From: Takakia lepidozioides
Taxonomy: Eukaryota; Streptophyta; Takakiopsida; Takakiales; Takakiaceae
Direction: 5' to 3'
Length of the DNA stretch: 64,000 nt
Assembly (NCBI GenBank): GCA_030704615.1
Contig: CM060734.1
Span: forward strand, 44,656,042 to 44,720,041
In this document: positions 1 through 10,920 of the stretch, piece by piece
How positions within the stretch are numbered: the stretch's first letter is position 1
Layout of the letters: every line of letters begins with the position of its first letter
Program-made: the position numbers and the translations under genes
Notes under the pieces: generated by a model
Database searches by the model: none
What the model was told of the DNA's origin: nothing
Seen by the model: only the letters and a program-made list of their open reading frames with translations

Positions 1-257
1 AATGACTTTAAAAGTCTTGTCTATGTCTTGACATGACATGAATATCTTCCCTCTCCTTCTCTCTTTTTAACTTTTTCTGCAGAGGGTTTAACTCTAAGGT
101 TAAGAAAACCATGCTTTGTTGCATTATTAGACCTGCCTTGGAGTACGGATCTGCAATATGGGTTGATAAATCTGTAGTGTCCAAAGCCATGTCTGTTGCC
201 ATGAGATTATATGATGAAAATGAAGTTGGGCAAAAAACTTCTCTGAACTTGTTTCCA
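1..257 (+). pseudogene. LINE family A reverse-transcriptase fragment (C-terminal side)
   Basis: Reads on the plus strand from about base 75 as a LINE reverse-transcriptase thumb (CIIRPALEYGSAIW) followed by the segment [13 protein letters not shown]...SLNLFP. The same residues occur in the longer LINE at 25544-28210. Relative to that copy, this one has lost the stretch between WVD and VVSSAMSV, an internal deletion. It ends abruptly at base 257 after the Pro codon CCA and is followed by GC-rich CACTA-like sequence. No intact ORF remains. The family assignment rests on direct similarity inside the window and on the typical LINE thumb motif. Confidence 0.75.
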
Positions 258-930
258 CGGCAGGCGTAGAATTTGCGACGCCCGGCCATCGCATGGGCAT
301 CGTCAAAATGACGTCGCAAAAATGCGATGTATGGGGGTCGCGAGCTCCCGCCCCAACTCCCGTAACTGCCGGACGTCGCTTTTCAGGCTGTCCGCGCCGA
401 TGGCAGGGGCCTCCGTCGAGCGACGTCTCGCCGTCGTGGCCCTCCAGTCGACGCGTTGGTGGGAGCGCCGGCGCGGTGTCGCATCTTTTTTTTTTTTCTA
501 ACATGTCCGGAAGTCCCATCATAAAACCCAAAACACGTGGCGTAAGCCGGGTGGTACGCCAAGTGACTATTGGGCGTGGCAAAAAAAACAGCAGGAGTAG
601 GAGACGGGCTCCGCCATGCCCGGTGTGGGTTTTGGCGACGCGCTGCGTCTGCGTCGTTTTTTTTATATATTTAATATTAAAAAAAAATATGGCACAGGCA
701 AGGTGGCGGGCTACGCGTTGGCGACGCGCTGCGTCGTTTTTTTTATATATTTAATATTAAAAAAAAAATATGGCACAGGCAAGGTGGCGGGCTACGCGAA
801 CGCCAGGGCGTCGCGGCTTGCGACCCCCGGACAAAAAAACACGTCGCAAGGGGGTGTCGGGGTTGCCGCCCGCAAATGGGGGATTGGCGACGCGCAAAAA
901 ACACGTGTCGTCGTGGCGACGTCCTGCAGT
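258..930. mobile_element. CACTA-like subterminal sequence, GC-rich with GCGACG/CGTCGC repeats
   Basis: Begins with GGCAGGCGTAGAATTTGCGA, which matches, in inverted orientation, the subterminal block next to the CACTA-type terminus at 6566-6705. The rest is rich in GCGACG and CGTCGC words in both orientations, typical of CACTA subterminal repeats. The terminal inverted repeat itself is missing at this end. No transposase ORF is visible; open frames here come from base composition. Confidence 0.45.
634..798 (+). repeat. Two-copy tandem repeat of about 80 bp with AT hairpin
   Basis: Two head-to-tail units (634-719 and 720-798) each begin GGCGACGCGCTGCGTC and end GGTGGCGGGCTACGCG. Each contains a T8...A8-10 palindrome around TATATATTTAATATT that can fold into a hairpin. 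The units differ mainly by a 6-bp insertion in the first. Confidence 0.8.
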
Positions 931-950
931 CGCAAGGGCAGTCTAGTGGT

Positions 951-1010
951 GGGGGGGGGGGGGGGGGTTGGGGGTTGATTTTGGGGGTGAATTGGGGTGG
1001 TTTTTGTTTT
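951..1010 (+). repeat. G17 homopolymer followed by G-tracts (possible G-quadruplex)
   Basis: A run of 17 G (951-967) is followed by further G4-G5 tracts separated by short T-rich loops, which satisfies a simple G-quadruplex pattern. The run length may be affected by sequencing error. Confidence 0.6.
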
Positions 1011-1069
1011 TTGTCTGGTTTTGTTTTTGGGATGAGAGACCTTACAGTTCCATTTCTACTGATTTAGCA

Positions 1070-2713
1070 GGTACACAATTGAGCAAGCATGAATCGGGTG
1101 AGGACGGTGCGACACATGAATAAGATGGAAGATGGAAAGATGCAAATATATTTACAGGAATGAGCTGAAAAGCTCACAAGGGTTCAGTAGGCTGACCTGG
1201 GACCTACATGGACTAGACTAGTCATCATCATCCTTATCGTAGTGGAGGACTCAGAGCTATCCGATGAGCCTGATGACTCCGCACCCTTGCCAGAGCACCT
1301 AAATGAGGCGGCGTTCCCTAAGTGCACAGAGCTCTCATTCAATCCCTGGCCATGACCCTCCCTCATCCATACGAGTGCGTGTAGTGCACTCATCCCCTCC
1401 GTGTTGGGCCATGTTCTTCATGAGGGATTGGTCAACCATGCTCCTGGCGTAGTTGTACTCTACCGGACATGGCTTCCTCTCCAAACGCGCGTTGCTACAC
1501 ATGCCACAAATTAAAGTCAGTTCTTCGCGATGATGGGCCAGAAAGAAGACATAACAAAATCCATAGGGAAGTACGACTTACAAATCGCAAGATATAAAAC
1601 CCTGGATCCGCCGGTGCACCACTTGTGTGTGGATTCGTGCTTGGTCAAGGCGGATTATTTATTGTTCGCGTGCCCGGTCAAATTTGGCCTTGTTTGTGGC
1701 ATCAGTCTCTCCCGCAATGAGTGCATCCCACGATACCTATGCACCCCCAAACCCCCCCCCCCAACAATTAGTGAATACACACATACGTTGCATCGAATCC
1801 ACCTCATTAATGTACATGTGACAAATGGAAGGTGACATGATTCAGGATTTGGCCCCCTTTCCATTGCCCTCGAATGATCTATCTGGCACGGTACCTCATG
1901 TCCTTCAAGTTTCGCCCCACCATCTCCATCACCTTTGTGTCACTCCAATTGCCCGGAAACCGGCGTCTAGCTCACGGGCATACGCCCGCTTCGCGCCAAA
2001 GTGCTGATCAGCCACTCGATGTGCAAAGGGAACCACATCAATGCGAGTTCGAAGGCTGGCTTCTTCTAGCTTCCCAGAACGCACCGCAGGGGTCACCATG
2101 GCGATTCACCTCCACCGGTGGCATCACAATCTTTGAACTTCCACGTCCTGTATCACCTAGGGCATGTTTTTTTCCCACCTCTCCCTTATTTGTAGCCTCC
2201 TTTCCTGCTCTTTGTTAACCCCACTGCCCTCCCCCGCAATGGCACACTCACCCTTCCTCTCCATGAGACTTCTTTTTCTTCTTCTTCTTTTCCTTCCCCT
2301 TCCCTGCTACTTCCTCTCTTCCTTCTCCCTCTCCCTTTTTTCATGAACACCACGTGCTCTCCCTCATTGGCAACCCCACTGGACTGCACCAATGAGGCCA
2401 GCCATGTTGCTGCCTCTTGAAGACAAATAACCCCTCCAAATTCAAAAAAAAGAAACAAACAACAAAGAAAATCATGCATGCAAAGGAAAGGATAAATCAT
2501 TGAACAAGGTGCGACAGTTGTACCTTTGCAAGCTTGTCGACTCGCCCTGGTGTCACCCGATGTGGCAGGAATCCCCGTTGCCGGATGTGCCCGCTCTACT
2601 ACTTCCCGGAGCGCCACTGAAAGTAGATTCCAGATGTGGAGCATAGCCGCGGCGGCCGCCCCATAGTCCAGGCCCTTCTTTGCTGACCGCTCAGGCTCAG
2701 GGGCAGGTGTCGC
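1070..2713. other. No recognisable gene
   Basis: Short open frames only, none with a recognisable domain. 2170-2345 is pyrimidine-rich (CT tracts). The minus strand at 1184-1400 carries a Ser/Glu-rich frame that I could not assign. Confidence 0.5.
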
Positions 2714-2867
2714 GATCGGCTAGGTTGCTCCGAACCGGCCCATACCTCCTCTCCCCCCCCCCCAAAATGCGTATCAGGGTAGAAGCCTCGCTGATCGGCT
2801 AGGTTGCTCCGAACCGGCCCATACTCCTCCTCCCCCCCCCCAAAAATGCGTATCAGGGTAGAAGCCC
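2714..2867 (+). repeat. Two-copy tandem repeat, period 79 bp
   Basis: Units start GATCGGCTAGGTTGCTCCGA at 2714 and 2793, contain a C-run of 9-11 and end ATGCGTATCAGGGTAGAAGC. The two copies are nearly identical, so the duplication is recent. Confidence 0.85.
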
Positions 2868-5800
2868 CTCATCCGGCTTGACTTCTTCGAGGCGCTTCGC
2901 TATATTGGCCACTTCATTGGCCCTCCTTGTCTCCTCCTCCCTCATCGACAACAATGGGCTGGCAATGGAGGCTTTCAAAGGCCCTTGAACCTGACGTTGG
3001 GCCTGCAAGTGCAACCTTTGTTGTGGAGGAAGGGGTCGCTATGGGGGGTGACATCCAAAAGTTGCCCATACCGGGCCCCCGAGGGTGATGTGCTTGCAAG
3101 GTACATTTCACCCATCTTGGTGCCGGGGGGTGTGCTCAATTGAGCATCCGGCTCAGCAACAACCTCCTGAATAGAAGAGACTGGCTGAGCCGGCCCCTGG
3201 CGCATCCAAGATGTGGACAAGAGGGGGGGTACTGGCCTCGGGGGGCAGACGAGCCTTCCGGCTGCGGCTATCAACGGGGCAAGTTAACCCGGAACCGTGA
3301 GACGCCCTGGCGCGTCACACGTGCCGGCAGAACAAACGGATTGTCTGCCCCCTTTTTTTGGGCAAGGGACTTCTTCCCTTTCCCCATAAGCTGACACCTG
3401 TCATGCAAACCCACAAGTTGGCCTCATTAGGAAACAACCTCTACATTCCATATCAAAAACAAAAAAAACCAAGCATGTCGGGGGCTGAGAGCAGCAAGTG
3501 CTCGGGGTCTCGAGAGGGGGCAACAAAGATAAAAGAAAAAGGTGGGGGGGGGGGTGTGCTGAGCACCACGGGCTTAGTCACCCCCCCCGCCATTTTTTTT
3601 TTTTTTGGTTTCCCTCTCTCTCCCTCTCTCTCTCCCTCTGGACACTGGGCTTATGGAATTGTTGTCCCGACTTCCATCCTTGAGGAAATTGAAAAAAAAT
3701 TGCAAAATTGGGTTGCAGGGAATTTTGGATGTTCCTTATCCAATTATTTTATTTTATTTTTTTAAACTATATATTTTTAGTGAAATATTTCTTCACTAAA
3801 AAACCTATGAAACTCCCGTCAGTTTCTACTTTTTCAATCCAACCTGGATGAAAAAAGGACTTCACCTGATAGGACCTAAATACAGGGCAAGACAGTTCTT
3901 TAATATATAAAAAATCCCCCATGGTTTTCATCTAACCTAGATGAAATCGGACTACATCCGTTGAAGTGCAAGACAAGATGAAAAGCACGATGTCTTTCAT
4001 CTTCCACGAATGAGAAACGGACAACGTCCGTCGGACGGACAGACTGGTGGATGTTTTTCATCCTGAGAAGGATGGACGACGGGCCAGGCAAGAGAAAACC
4101 CTGCGCAACCCTAATGTCTTTCTTTTTGCGCAGTGAGAGCGCGCGCGATGGCGGCTTGTGAGGAGCGATGGTGCTCGTGTTGCAGATACCTTGAGCTGCC
4201 AATCGTTGAGTGTTTATGGCTCATGTGAGCGACGCCTGGGCAAGCTCTTTAAGGCGGTGGCGGTGGCTTAGAGATGAGGGAAGACTCCCTGTCTCAGTTG
4301 TTTGTTTTTTTTGCTGCACAAGGGAACCGCGGCAGTGATGGCGGAGGCACCACCTGCATGCCTATGACGTTTCCCTAAGAGCCCTCCTCTGGATCTTTGA
4401 TGAATGGCGGCACAAGGAAGTCTCTCTCCCTCCCTTTATAAACCCTACCTGTTGAAACCGAGCTTTCTTTTTCTTGTGCTTGGCAAGATCTTGCTTTGGT
4501 TAAGGTAGCAGTGTTGTGGTGCTGGCGGAGTCCTCCATGCACGGTTAGGTTTGTGGAGAGATGACGACTCTCCCCCAAACAGTAAAAAATATATTTTTTT
4601 TGTTGATTTTGCTTCCTTGTTTTCTTTGGCATTCTCTGCGCTTAGATTGAAGTGTATTTGACCTCGATAGCAAGTGTGGAAGCCTGCTACTCACCTCGTG
4701 CATCCTCATTAACTCACAATGCGTTGTGGTTGTTTTTGGGACGGGCACAGGTGAGGGCTTCCACTTAATATTCTAATGTCTAGGTGTTGCTGGATACCAA
4801 GTGGGATTGCAGAGCAGGGGAAGGAATCGTTTGCCAGGGACTCATCCTAAAATGTTGAAAAACTAAACTACTCTATAGTGTTTTTCTTGATCCTGCCTCT
4901 TTCCTTCCTTGATTTTTGAAGAACAAGTGTAATGCTTTATACGATGGGCTAGTTCGGCCCAACCAGTGGAAAAGACTCTGTTATGATGTGACAGTCAGGT
5001 TTATGATGGCTTGTGTGAGAGACACACATCTGTTTTCCAAGCCCTAGTTTGCTTTGATTACCTTATGGTAGTTGGAAACAAATTGAGAGGCTGCAAAGAA
5101 CTGTTTGCTACAGCTACTCGGGTACCTATGTTTAAAAGGCCCCTGTTTTGTTCCAACCCAGATGGCTTTGATTAGCTAGATGCTTAGGCCAGGGCATGGT
5201 GAAGTTTCTGCCTGTGGCTATTCGGCTGACACTGAAATATGACAGTAATATAAATGGTAACTGGTTTTTGAGGCAGCCAGGGTGGTCAAGTGGAAATACC
5301 CCATGGACATGGTGTTATGACATGGTCAAATATGGAATGATGTGAAGGGTGTACTGACAATACCATATACTGTCACAGGATGTGTATGCAGTCCTTTATA
5401 TTTACCTTGCTTTGTCATGAGCTTTGATTTTCAGCTATAGCAAGAATTAAAGGTTTAGGGGTGTTCTGGAAAACTTACCAGACATATCCACTTGCCCTGT
5501 GGGGGCAAGCTGTACTGCACACCAGTCTAAACAAATACTGGCAAGGCAAGGTATTTAAATCTGTGATATCCAAATTGTTCCTTTCTTTTTTAAGAAAACC
5601 CTCCATGACACCCATGGGGTTTTAGTAAGTATGCTTGGATTACAGCTTGCAGACAGTAAATCTGTATGACTATGTGACCTGCACCACATCAAGGCCAAAA
5701 TATGGCCAAGTACCCGCCATCCCACCCAAACCTATGTAAGTGTATCATGATCTTGACTAGTGGTCAATCAGCATCAGTGGCATACTCTCTGGATTATGAA

Positions 5801-6039
5801 TCATACTGACATGAATACATTACTGTGCATGGATGTAATTCTGGATTTTCTAAGCTTGATGATTGATGGATGGTGCCACTGTTAAGTGGCTGATATGTCT
5901 ATTTATTCTTTCATGACAACGACCCTAGGAGTCCTGTCTTTGTCTTGACATGACAAAAAGTATCTTCCCTCTTTTTTTTGCTGCTTACAAAAATAAACAA
6001 ATCACAAGGGAAAGAGGGTGCAGAAAAAATAAAAAAGAT
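2868..6039. other. Intergenic, no recognisable gene
   Basis: No domain is recognised on either strand. Visible structure: CT-rich and poly-T tracts near 3590-3640; two foldback motifs of the form TTTCATC..AACC..GATGAAA at about 3830-3856 and 3917-3942; the palindrome GTCCGTCGGACGGAC near 4027; and a TATA-like CTTTATAAACCCTAC at about 4433. The block from 3.8 to 4.8 kb looks more promoter- or UTR-like than coding, but no conserved ORF follows it. About 5930-5975 repeats the motif TGTCTTGACATGACA...TCTTCCCTCT found near base 24. Confidence 0.4.
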
Positions 6040-6565
6040 TGTACTCATAAGACGTGGTTTGCCGTAGCCCTGTGGCCATTGACCCCGCGCCCAGTTTGAG
6101 CGGAAACAAAAGGGACAGAACCCGCCTCTGTCAGGGGCTTACGTTGGTAGTAAGACTTACCTTCATATATAGAATTAATCTGGGTTTTCCAGATATCCTT
6201 TAGAAATCCCTTCACACAAGCATCAATCTGTTGTGTGTGATTTGCCCAATAACTAGGCCTCAGGAGGGCCTGGGCTTTTGGCTCAGCCTTGAGACTTTCA
6301 AAGTTGGTAAACAGAGGTACATGCACAATTCCCTTGATAGATTTGAAGAGAGCGTCTCTTTGGTGAGAGAACCTCGGACAATGTATCAAAAAATGAATAT
6401 TGTCTTCAGATTGCCCACACAACGGGCAATTGCACTCTCCCTTTCCTCTCTGCTTTTGTTTGCTGTTCAAAGGTAGGCTCCTGCCCTGAGTTTAAATTTC
6501 AGTCTAGTGCCGAGAGTGGGTAGACCTTTGAGGTCATCCAAGATGTCCTCCCCCATGTCACTGAC
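6040..6565 (-). pseudogene. LINE family A 3' end (zinc-knuckle region)
   Basis: Minus-strand reading gives [14 protein letters not shown], then a C-terminal zinc knuckle [17 protein letters not shown] (C-x2-C, H, C) and [14 protein letters not shown], ending near GAGTACAAT. The same block is at 25544-26060. The element end carries no poly(A). The upstream limit at 6565 (Val codon GTC) is the exact complement of the break at base 257, so the two pieces may be halves of one LINE. It is interrupted by stops and a frame change and is not functional. Confidence 0.8.
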
Positions 6566-6705
6566 TTGCCCGAAAATGATGTTTTCCCGACGCTGCGGCG
6601 TGGCTCGGGCGTCGCAAATTCTGCGCCTGCCCCCTACCCGAAAATGACGTTTTCCCGACGCTACGGCGTGGCTCGGGCGTCGCAAAGGCCTCTTTTCTTG
6701 TAGTG
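6566..6705 (-). mobile_element. CACTA-type transposon terminus with subterminal repeats
   Basis: Read from 6705 leftwards, the sequence starts CACTACAAGAAAAG, the canonical plant CACTA terminal inverted repeat. It continues into two copies of a block containing TTTGCGACGCCCGAGCCACG and GTCGGGAAAACGTCATTTTC, consistent with CACTA subterminal repeats. At 6565 it is fused directly to the LINE fragment. No transposase is present, so this is a terminal fragment or a non-autonomous derivative. Confidence 0.65.
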
Positions 6706-7210
6706 TGGGTACCAGATACTGGAAACTGGACTGGAGTACTGGAAGCTGGACTGGAATACTGGGACTTGGAATAAGAGTAGCTTGAACTTGTGTTGGCGAG
6801 ACTGAAGAGTGTCCAGTCTCGCCCCCTATATATACTGGCTACTAGGAGGTTCCCTAAGAGGCTTCCCCAAGGAGGTTTCTTGATGGAGAAGTTTCCTCCA
6901 AATGAAGCTTCCTGAACAGTTTCCCAAGTTACTATCGGTAATTTGGTAAATTCCCGGTAACTCGGTAACTCGGTAACTAATGATAACTTATAGTAAATCA
7001 TTATAGATCACGGTAACTTTCAGTAACATGGTAACTTGGTAATTTTTGGTATTTATTCCTGGTAAGTTCTTTTGGGCTATGTCCGTGACACAGGCAAGTT
7101 TATTAGCAATGGTGAGGGAAGAATACTAATCTGTGAGCCTGCTGAGCTTGTGAGCCTGCTCATGAGCTCACGTGAGCTTGTGAGCTTGGTCAGGCTCACG
7201 CTCACGTGAG
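6706..7210. repeat. Short-motif repeat tract (TACTGGAAACTGGA, GGTAACT, GTGAGCTTGTGAGC)
   Basis: Three neighbouring low-copy motif clusters: near-duplicate ACTGGAxxCTGGACTGGA words at 6715-6760; many GGTAACT/CGGTAACT words at 6950-7045; and GAGCCTG/GAGCTTGTGAGC words with an inverted GTGAGCCTG...CAGGCTCAC pair at 7130-7200. Nothing coding is seen. Confidence 0.6.
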
Positions 7211-7354
7211 CCTGGGAAAGGGGCCCCATAATTGCAGATATTTCACCTATTTCCATGCATTTCCGTGCATTCGCCTCTTGCCAATACTTATCCCATGATT
7301 GAATGAGCACATCGGTCACTGCAGTTTGTCAAGCGAAAAAATAATGTAACCGCA

Positions 7355-7514
7355 AAAACCAATTTCGCTGACGAAACCCAAGTTTGTGCTCACGTAAGTT
7401 CAATTTTAGACGGGAGCTTGAAAAGAAAAAAATAAAAATAAAAATAAATAAAAATAAAAACCCGGTTTTGCTGACGAAACCCAAGTTTGTGCTCCCGTGA
7501 GTTCAACTTTGGAC
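7355..7514 (+). repeat. Direct repeat of about 50 bp flanking an A-rich spacer
   Basis: The block GCTGACGAAACCCAAGTTTG plus about 30 more bases occurs at about 7360-7405 and about 7467-7514. An AAATA-rich simple-sequence stretch separates the copies. No ORF is associated. Confidence 0.75.
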
Positions 7515-7960
7515 ACTCTTAGCTACGATGAGTTTATGCTATCGAACAACGTGTCGTACACCTAAGCATAGTTAACTAGAATTAAATAATTTTAGTTAAC
7601 CATGACTAAAACCATGACAGTTGTCGTGCACCTAAGCAACCTCAACATACATCGTTGTCCATGCACACATCCTAAGCATACAATCCTAGAAAGTTATGCC
7701 ACAATCGCCCCCCTAGCTGGTGATTAGATCCCTATAACATCGGATAGCTGACAAATATCCACCCAATAAGATCATCGTTTGGTCTTCAATGGCATGTCCC
7801 AGCATCTAAAGTTGATAGATCAAGAGGTCGGGTGCAAAAGTAGCCTCATCATTAATCGCCTTCATGCAATCCATGATCTTCAGTTGAGTATCCATGACAT
7901 TGAAGCCCCACTAGCTAGACCTTGGATCACTTGTCAGCTCTACCACTATCATGCCCACTA

Positions 7961-8400
<440 letters not shown>

Positions 8401-8735
8401 ACACACCCAATATAATTTCGACGATTTAGTTTGACACTGGCGTTGACTGTTATCACTTTCGACTGTTCCAACCATTTTGCAGTCAAAATTTATATTAAAA
8501 TATTTGAGGTGCTAGACAACCACGAAAATTTTGACTGTAATGAGAGATTTTGACTACCTAAAATGAGCTGACTGAGACAACCAATTAAGCAATGGCATGT
8601 GTAATCACAATATATAAACTATATAGAGCAATATATACGTGGATACTAAGAAGTAAAAACATTTAACTATTTTTTCCCTGACCCAACACATTAATAGTAA
8701 ACTAATCGTGTGCTGGTTAAGGTTAGTGAAACAAA

Positions 8736-9025
8736 ACAACTGAATTATCTGAACGAATGATAAACAAACGCCTTGCTGGTAGCTATTGGATGAACGTATG
8801 AAAGGTTAGTGAAACACCTAGCTGCTTCACGAATAGTGGACTGTTATGCGCTCTGTTTACGTAGTAAACGGAAGAGCGGAACAACTGAATTATCTGAACG
8901 AATGTTAAACAAACGCCTTGCTGGCAGCTGTTGGATGAATGTATGAAATATAATTTGTGTACACTAGATGAACGTATGAATGAACGATAAAGCAAACGCC
9001 TTGCTGGCAACTATTGGATGAACGA
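8736..9025 (+). repeat. Three-copy interspersed repeat (AACAAACGCCTTGCTGGCAG)
   Basis: Three copies of a 45-65 bp unit at about 8736-8802, 8881-8946 and 8979-9025. Each contains GAACGAATG/GAACGATAA, ACGCCTTGCTGG and TTGGATGAACG. Spacing is irregular (about 145 and 90 bp). No coding potential is recognised. Confidence 0.75.
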
Positions 9026-9401
9026 AAAATTAAATGGATGGATGGATAGATTGATGGAAAACCCAAAATCCATCCATCTACGATACATTCATCCAAATAA
9101 TTCAAAATGGATTTAGGGTTGCGGGATTGCATTCAGCGATGAGTAAGTTATGGTTTTGCTGTGTTTGCGTGGGAGGATCTGCAGGATATGCATAGCTTGG
9201 GTGGACAACCGCAATCGCAAGGTGTGGCTTTTCTTAATGTACGATGTGAAGATGTTTGTCCATCCTGCAAATGTGGGCTCTTAGTACCATTATTTGGTAT
9301 TCTTCCTGATGTTTACAACGTTCTTGGGAGAGTCGGCTTGGTCTTAGCAGGCCGTGTTTCAATCTCCGCCCGCTCAGCTGCATCGTGGTGGTTCTCGCAG
9401 A

Positions 9402-9584
9402 CCAATCCGACATTACCTGACTACAGACACAAGCAGCACACACAAGAGGTGGTCAGTCAAATCCTCGATGGGTCCAAGCTCTTACATGAAGGCAGCTGCT
9501 GCATTGCGCGAGACTGACCCGTTGAAGAAACCCAAGCAGGATCGTTATGCGCTGCGTACTTCCCCACAATGGCTGGGTCCGCAG
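9402..9584 (+). pseudogene. Phenylalanine ammonia-lyase exon relic
   Basis: In two plus-strand frames the sequence reads LPDYRHKQ...VVSQILDGS and then [20 protein letters not shown] followed by [16 protein letters not shown]. The block from SSYMKAAA to SPQWLGPQ is a hallmark of phenylalanine ammonia-lyase, which deaminates L-Phe to cinnamate at the entry to phenylpropanoid metabolism. A one-base shift near 9474 separates the two frames. Similarity stops after GPQ, where CAG|GTACAC looks like a splice donor. The MIO catalytic Ala-Ser-Gly region and the rest of the roughly 700-residue enzyme are not seen within 5 kb either side, so I call this an isolated exon fragment and not a gene. Confidence 0.75.
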
Positions 9585-10064
9585 GTACACCTCTTATGTG
9601 GTTCACAAATATATTTGGTTACATCAAATGCCAGGGACTCTCAGTAGATTCTCCTCGTGAAGAAAGCTGCGAGAATTGTGGTAATTTCGGGAAGGAGAAT
9701 TTGTATGGGTCTAGTAACGGATGGCCGGAGATGCTGCAATGTGTAGGATGGCGGGGAGGTTTTTTTCAGGATTAAGACCACATCCACACTTCGAAAGCTG
9801 ATGCATGCATACTGCGACCGTCGGTCAGTTGATCGCCTTCTTTTTCGATGGCAGACGCCTTCGCGCTGAGCAGACCCCTGCCGAGGTTATTCTCGCTCCT
9901 TTTTCTTCTGTGTTCTTCCAAAGCTGACAGGATTCTCATTGAGCTGCTAAAAGTGGTATATGTGTAAGCTTATTATGTAGGGCAGTCTTTGAAATGTCTG
10001 GTCTTGCCAAAAGTGGCTGTTAGGGCTGCTGTTTAGATTGGACCTGTGATGGGTATATGACGGC

Positions 10065-10905
10065 AGATTACCTATGATTCCATGTGGAAGGATAGGTACA
10101 AGAAACCTGCATGGGTAGATGGTCAACTGGAAGCCGCAGCAGCAGCGGCACAACAGATAACATAGATTAGGAGAAGTGTAGGTCGGGTTAGGGCGTCAGT
10201 GTCAGCTGCTTCAGCTGCTAGCTGCAGCAAGGCAAGGATGTGTGCATGATTTGTGCAGAGGTCTGGATAGCTGACGGAGCAGGGATAGAGTGTGGGTCCA
10301 GATTCATCCAAGAGGGCCGAATTTCAAGCTCCAGATTACCTATGATTCCCTGTGGAAGGATAGCTACAAAACCTGCATGGGAGATGGTGAACTGGAAGCC
10401 ACAGCACCAGCGGCTCAATTGATAAAATCAGGCACTGCTAATGAAGGTACCTTCTTCAACAGATTTCACCCTGTTTTTCCCTCTATCAGAATTGGCCCTA
10501 AATTTTCATGTTGAATTCTGATAATTTTCTGACCCCAGGCAATGGCGGGACAATCGAGGCAAAAAGGTGAATGCTTGTTGGATTACAAAGAGTAGCAGAT
10601 GCAATTGACCATAGGAACTAGTGTGATAAGTTGAGTTAGGTGTTTCCTAGAACAAATCTAGGCTGTCATTGTCAGGTGCTAGCAGCAAGGCAAGGATGCA
10701 GTATGCATGATTTGTGCAGAGGCATGGATAGCTGAAGGAGCAGGGATAGAGTGTGGGTCCAGGTTCATCCAAGAGGGCTGGACTTCAAGCTCCAGATTAC
10801 CTATGATTCCATGTGGATCAATAGCTACAAGAAACCTGCATGGGTAGATGGTCAAGTAAAGGTAGCAGCTGCAGCGGCACAGTTGATAAAATCAAGCACC
10901 TCAAC
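10065..10905 (+). repeat. Three degenerate copies of a coding-like segment (KLQITYDSMWK)
   Basis: Copies at about 10065-10160, 10215-10440 and 10678-10905. The last two share over 200 bp at a period of about 462 bp. Each translates to KLQITYDSMWxxSYKKPAWV followed by DGQxxxAAAAAQLIKS, with different frame breaks. The third copy runs into a Thr/Ser linker and the start of the PPR pseudogene (VKMLCEAGRLTEALQL). I do not recognise the KLQITYDSMW segment. It may be the N-terminus of the ancestral PPR protein or an exon captured from another gene. Confidence 0.65.
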
Positions 10906-10920
10906 CATGACCACAGCTTC

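Noticed and set aside
1184-1400. Possible hAT transposase C-terminus on the minus strand
   Set aside because: Only a Ser-rich, Asp-rich tail is visible in shifting frames; no dimerisation motif could be read.
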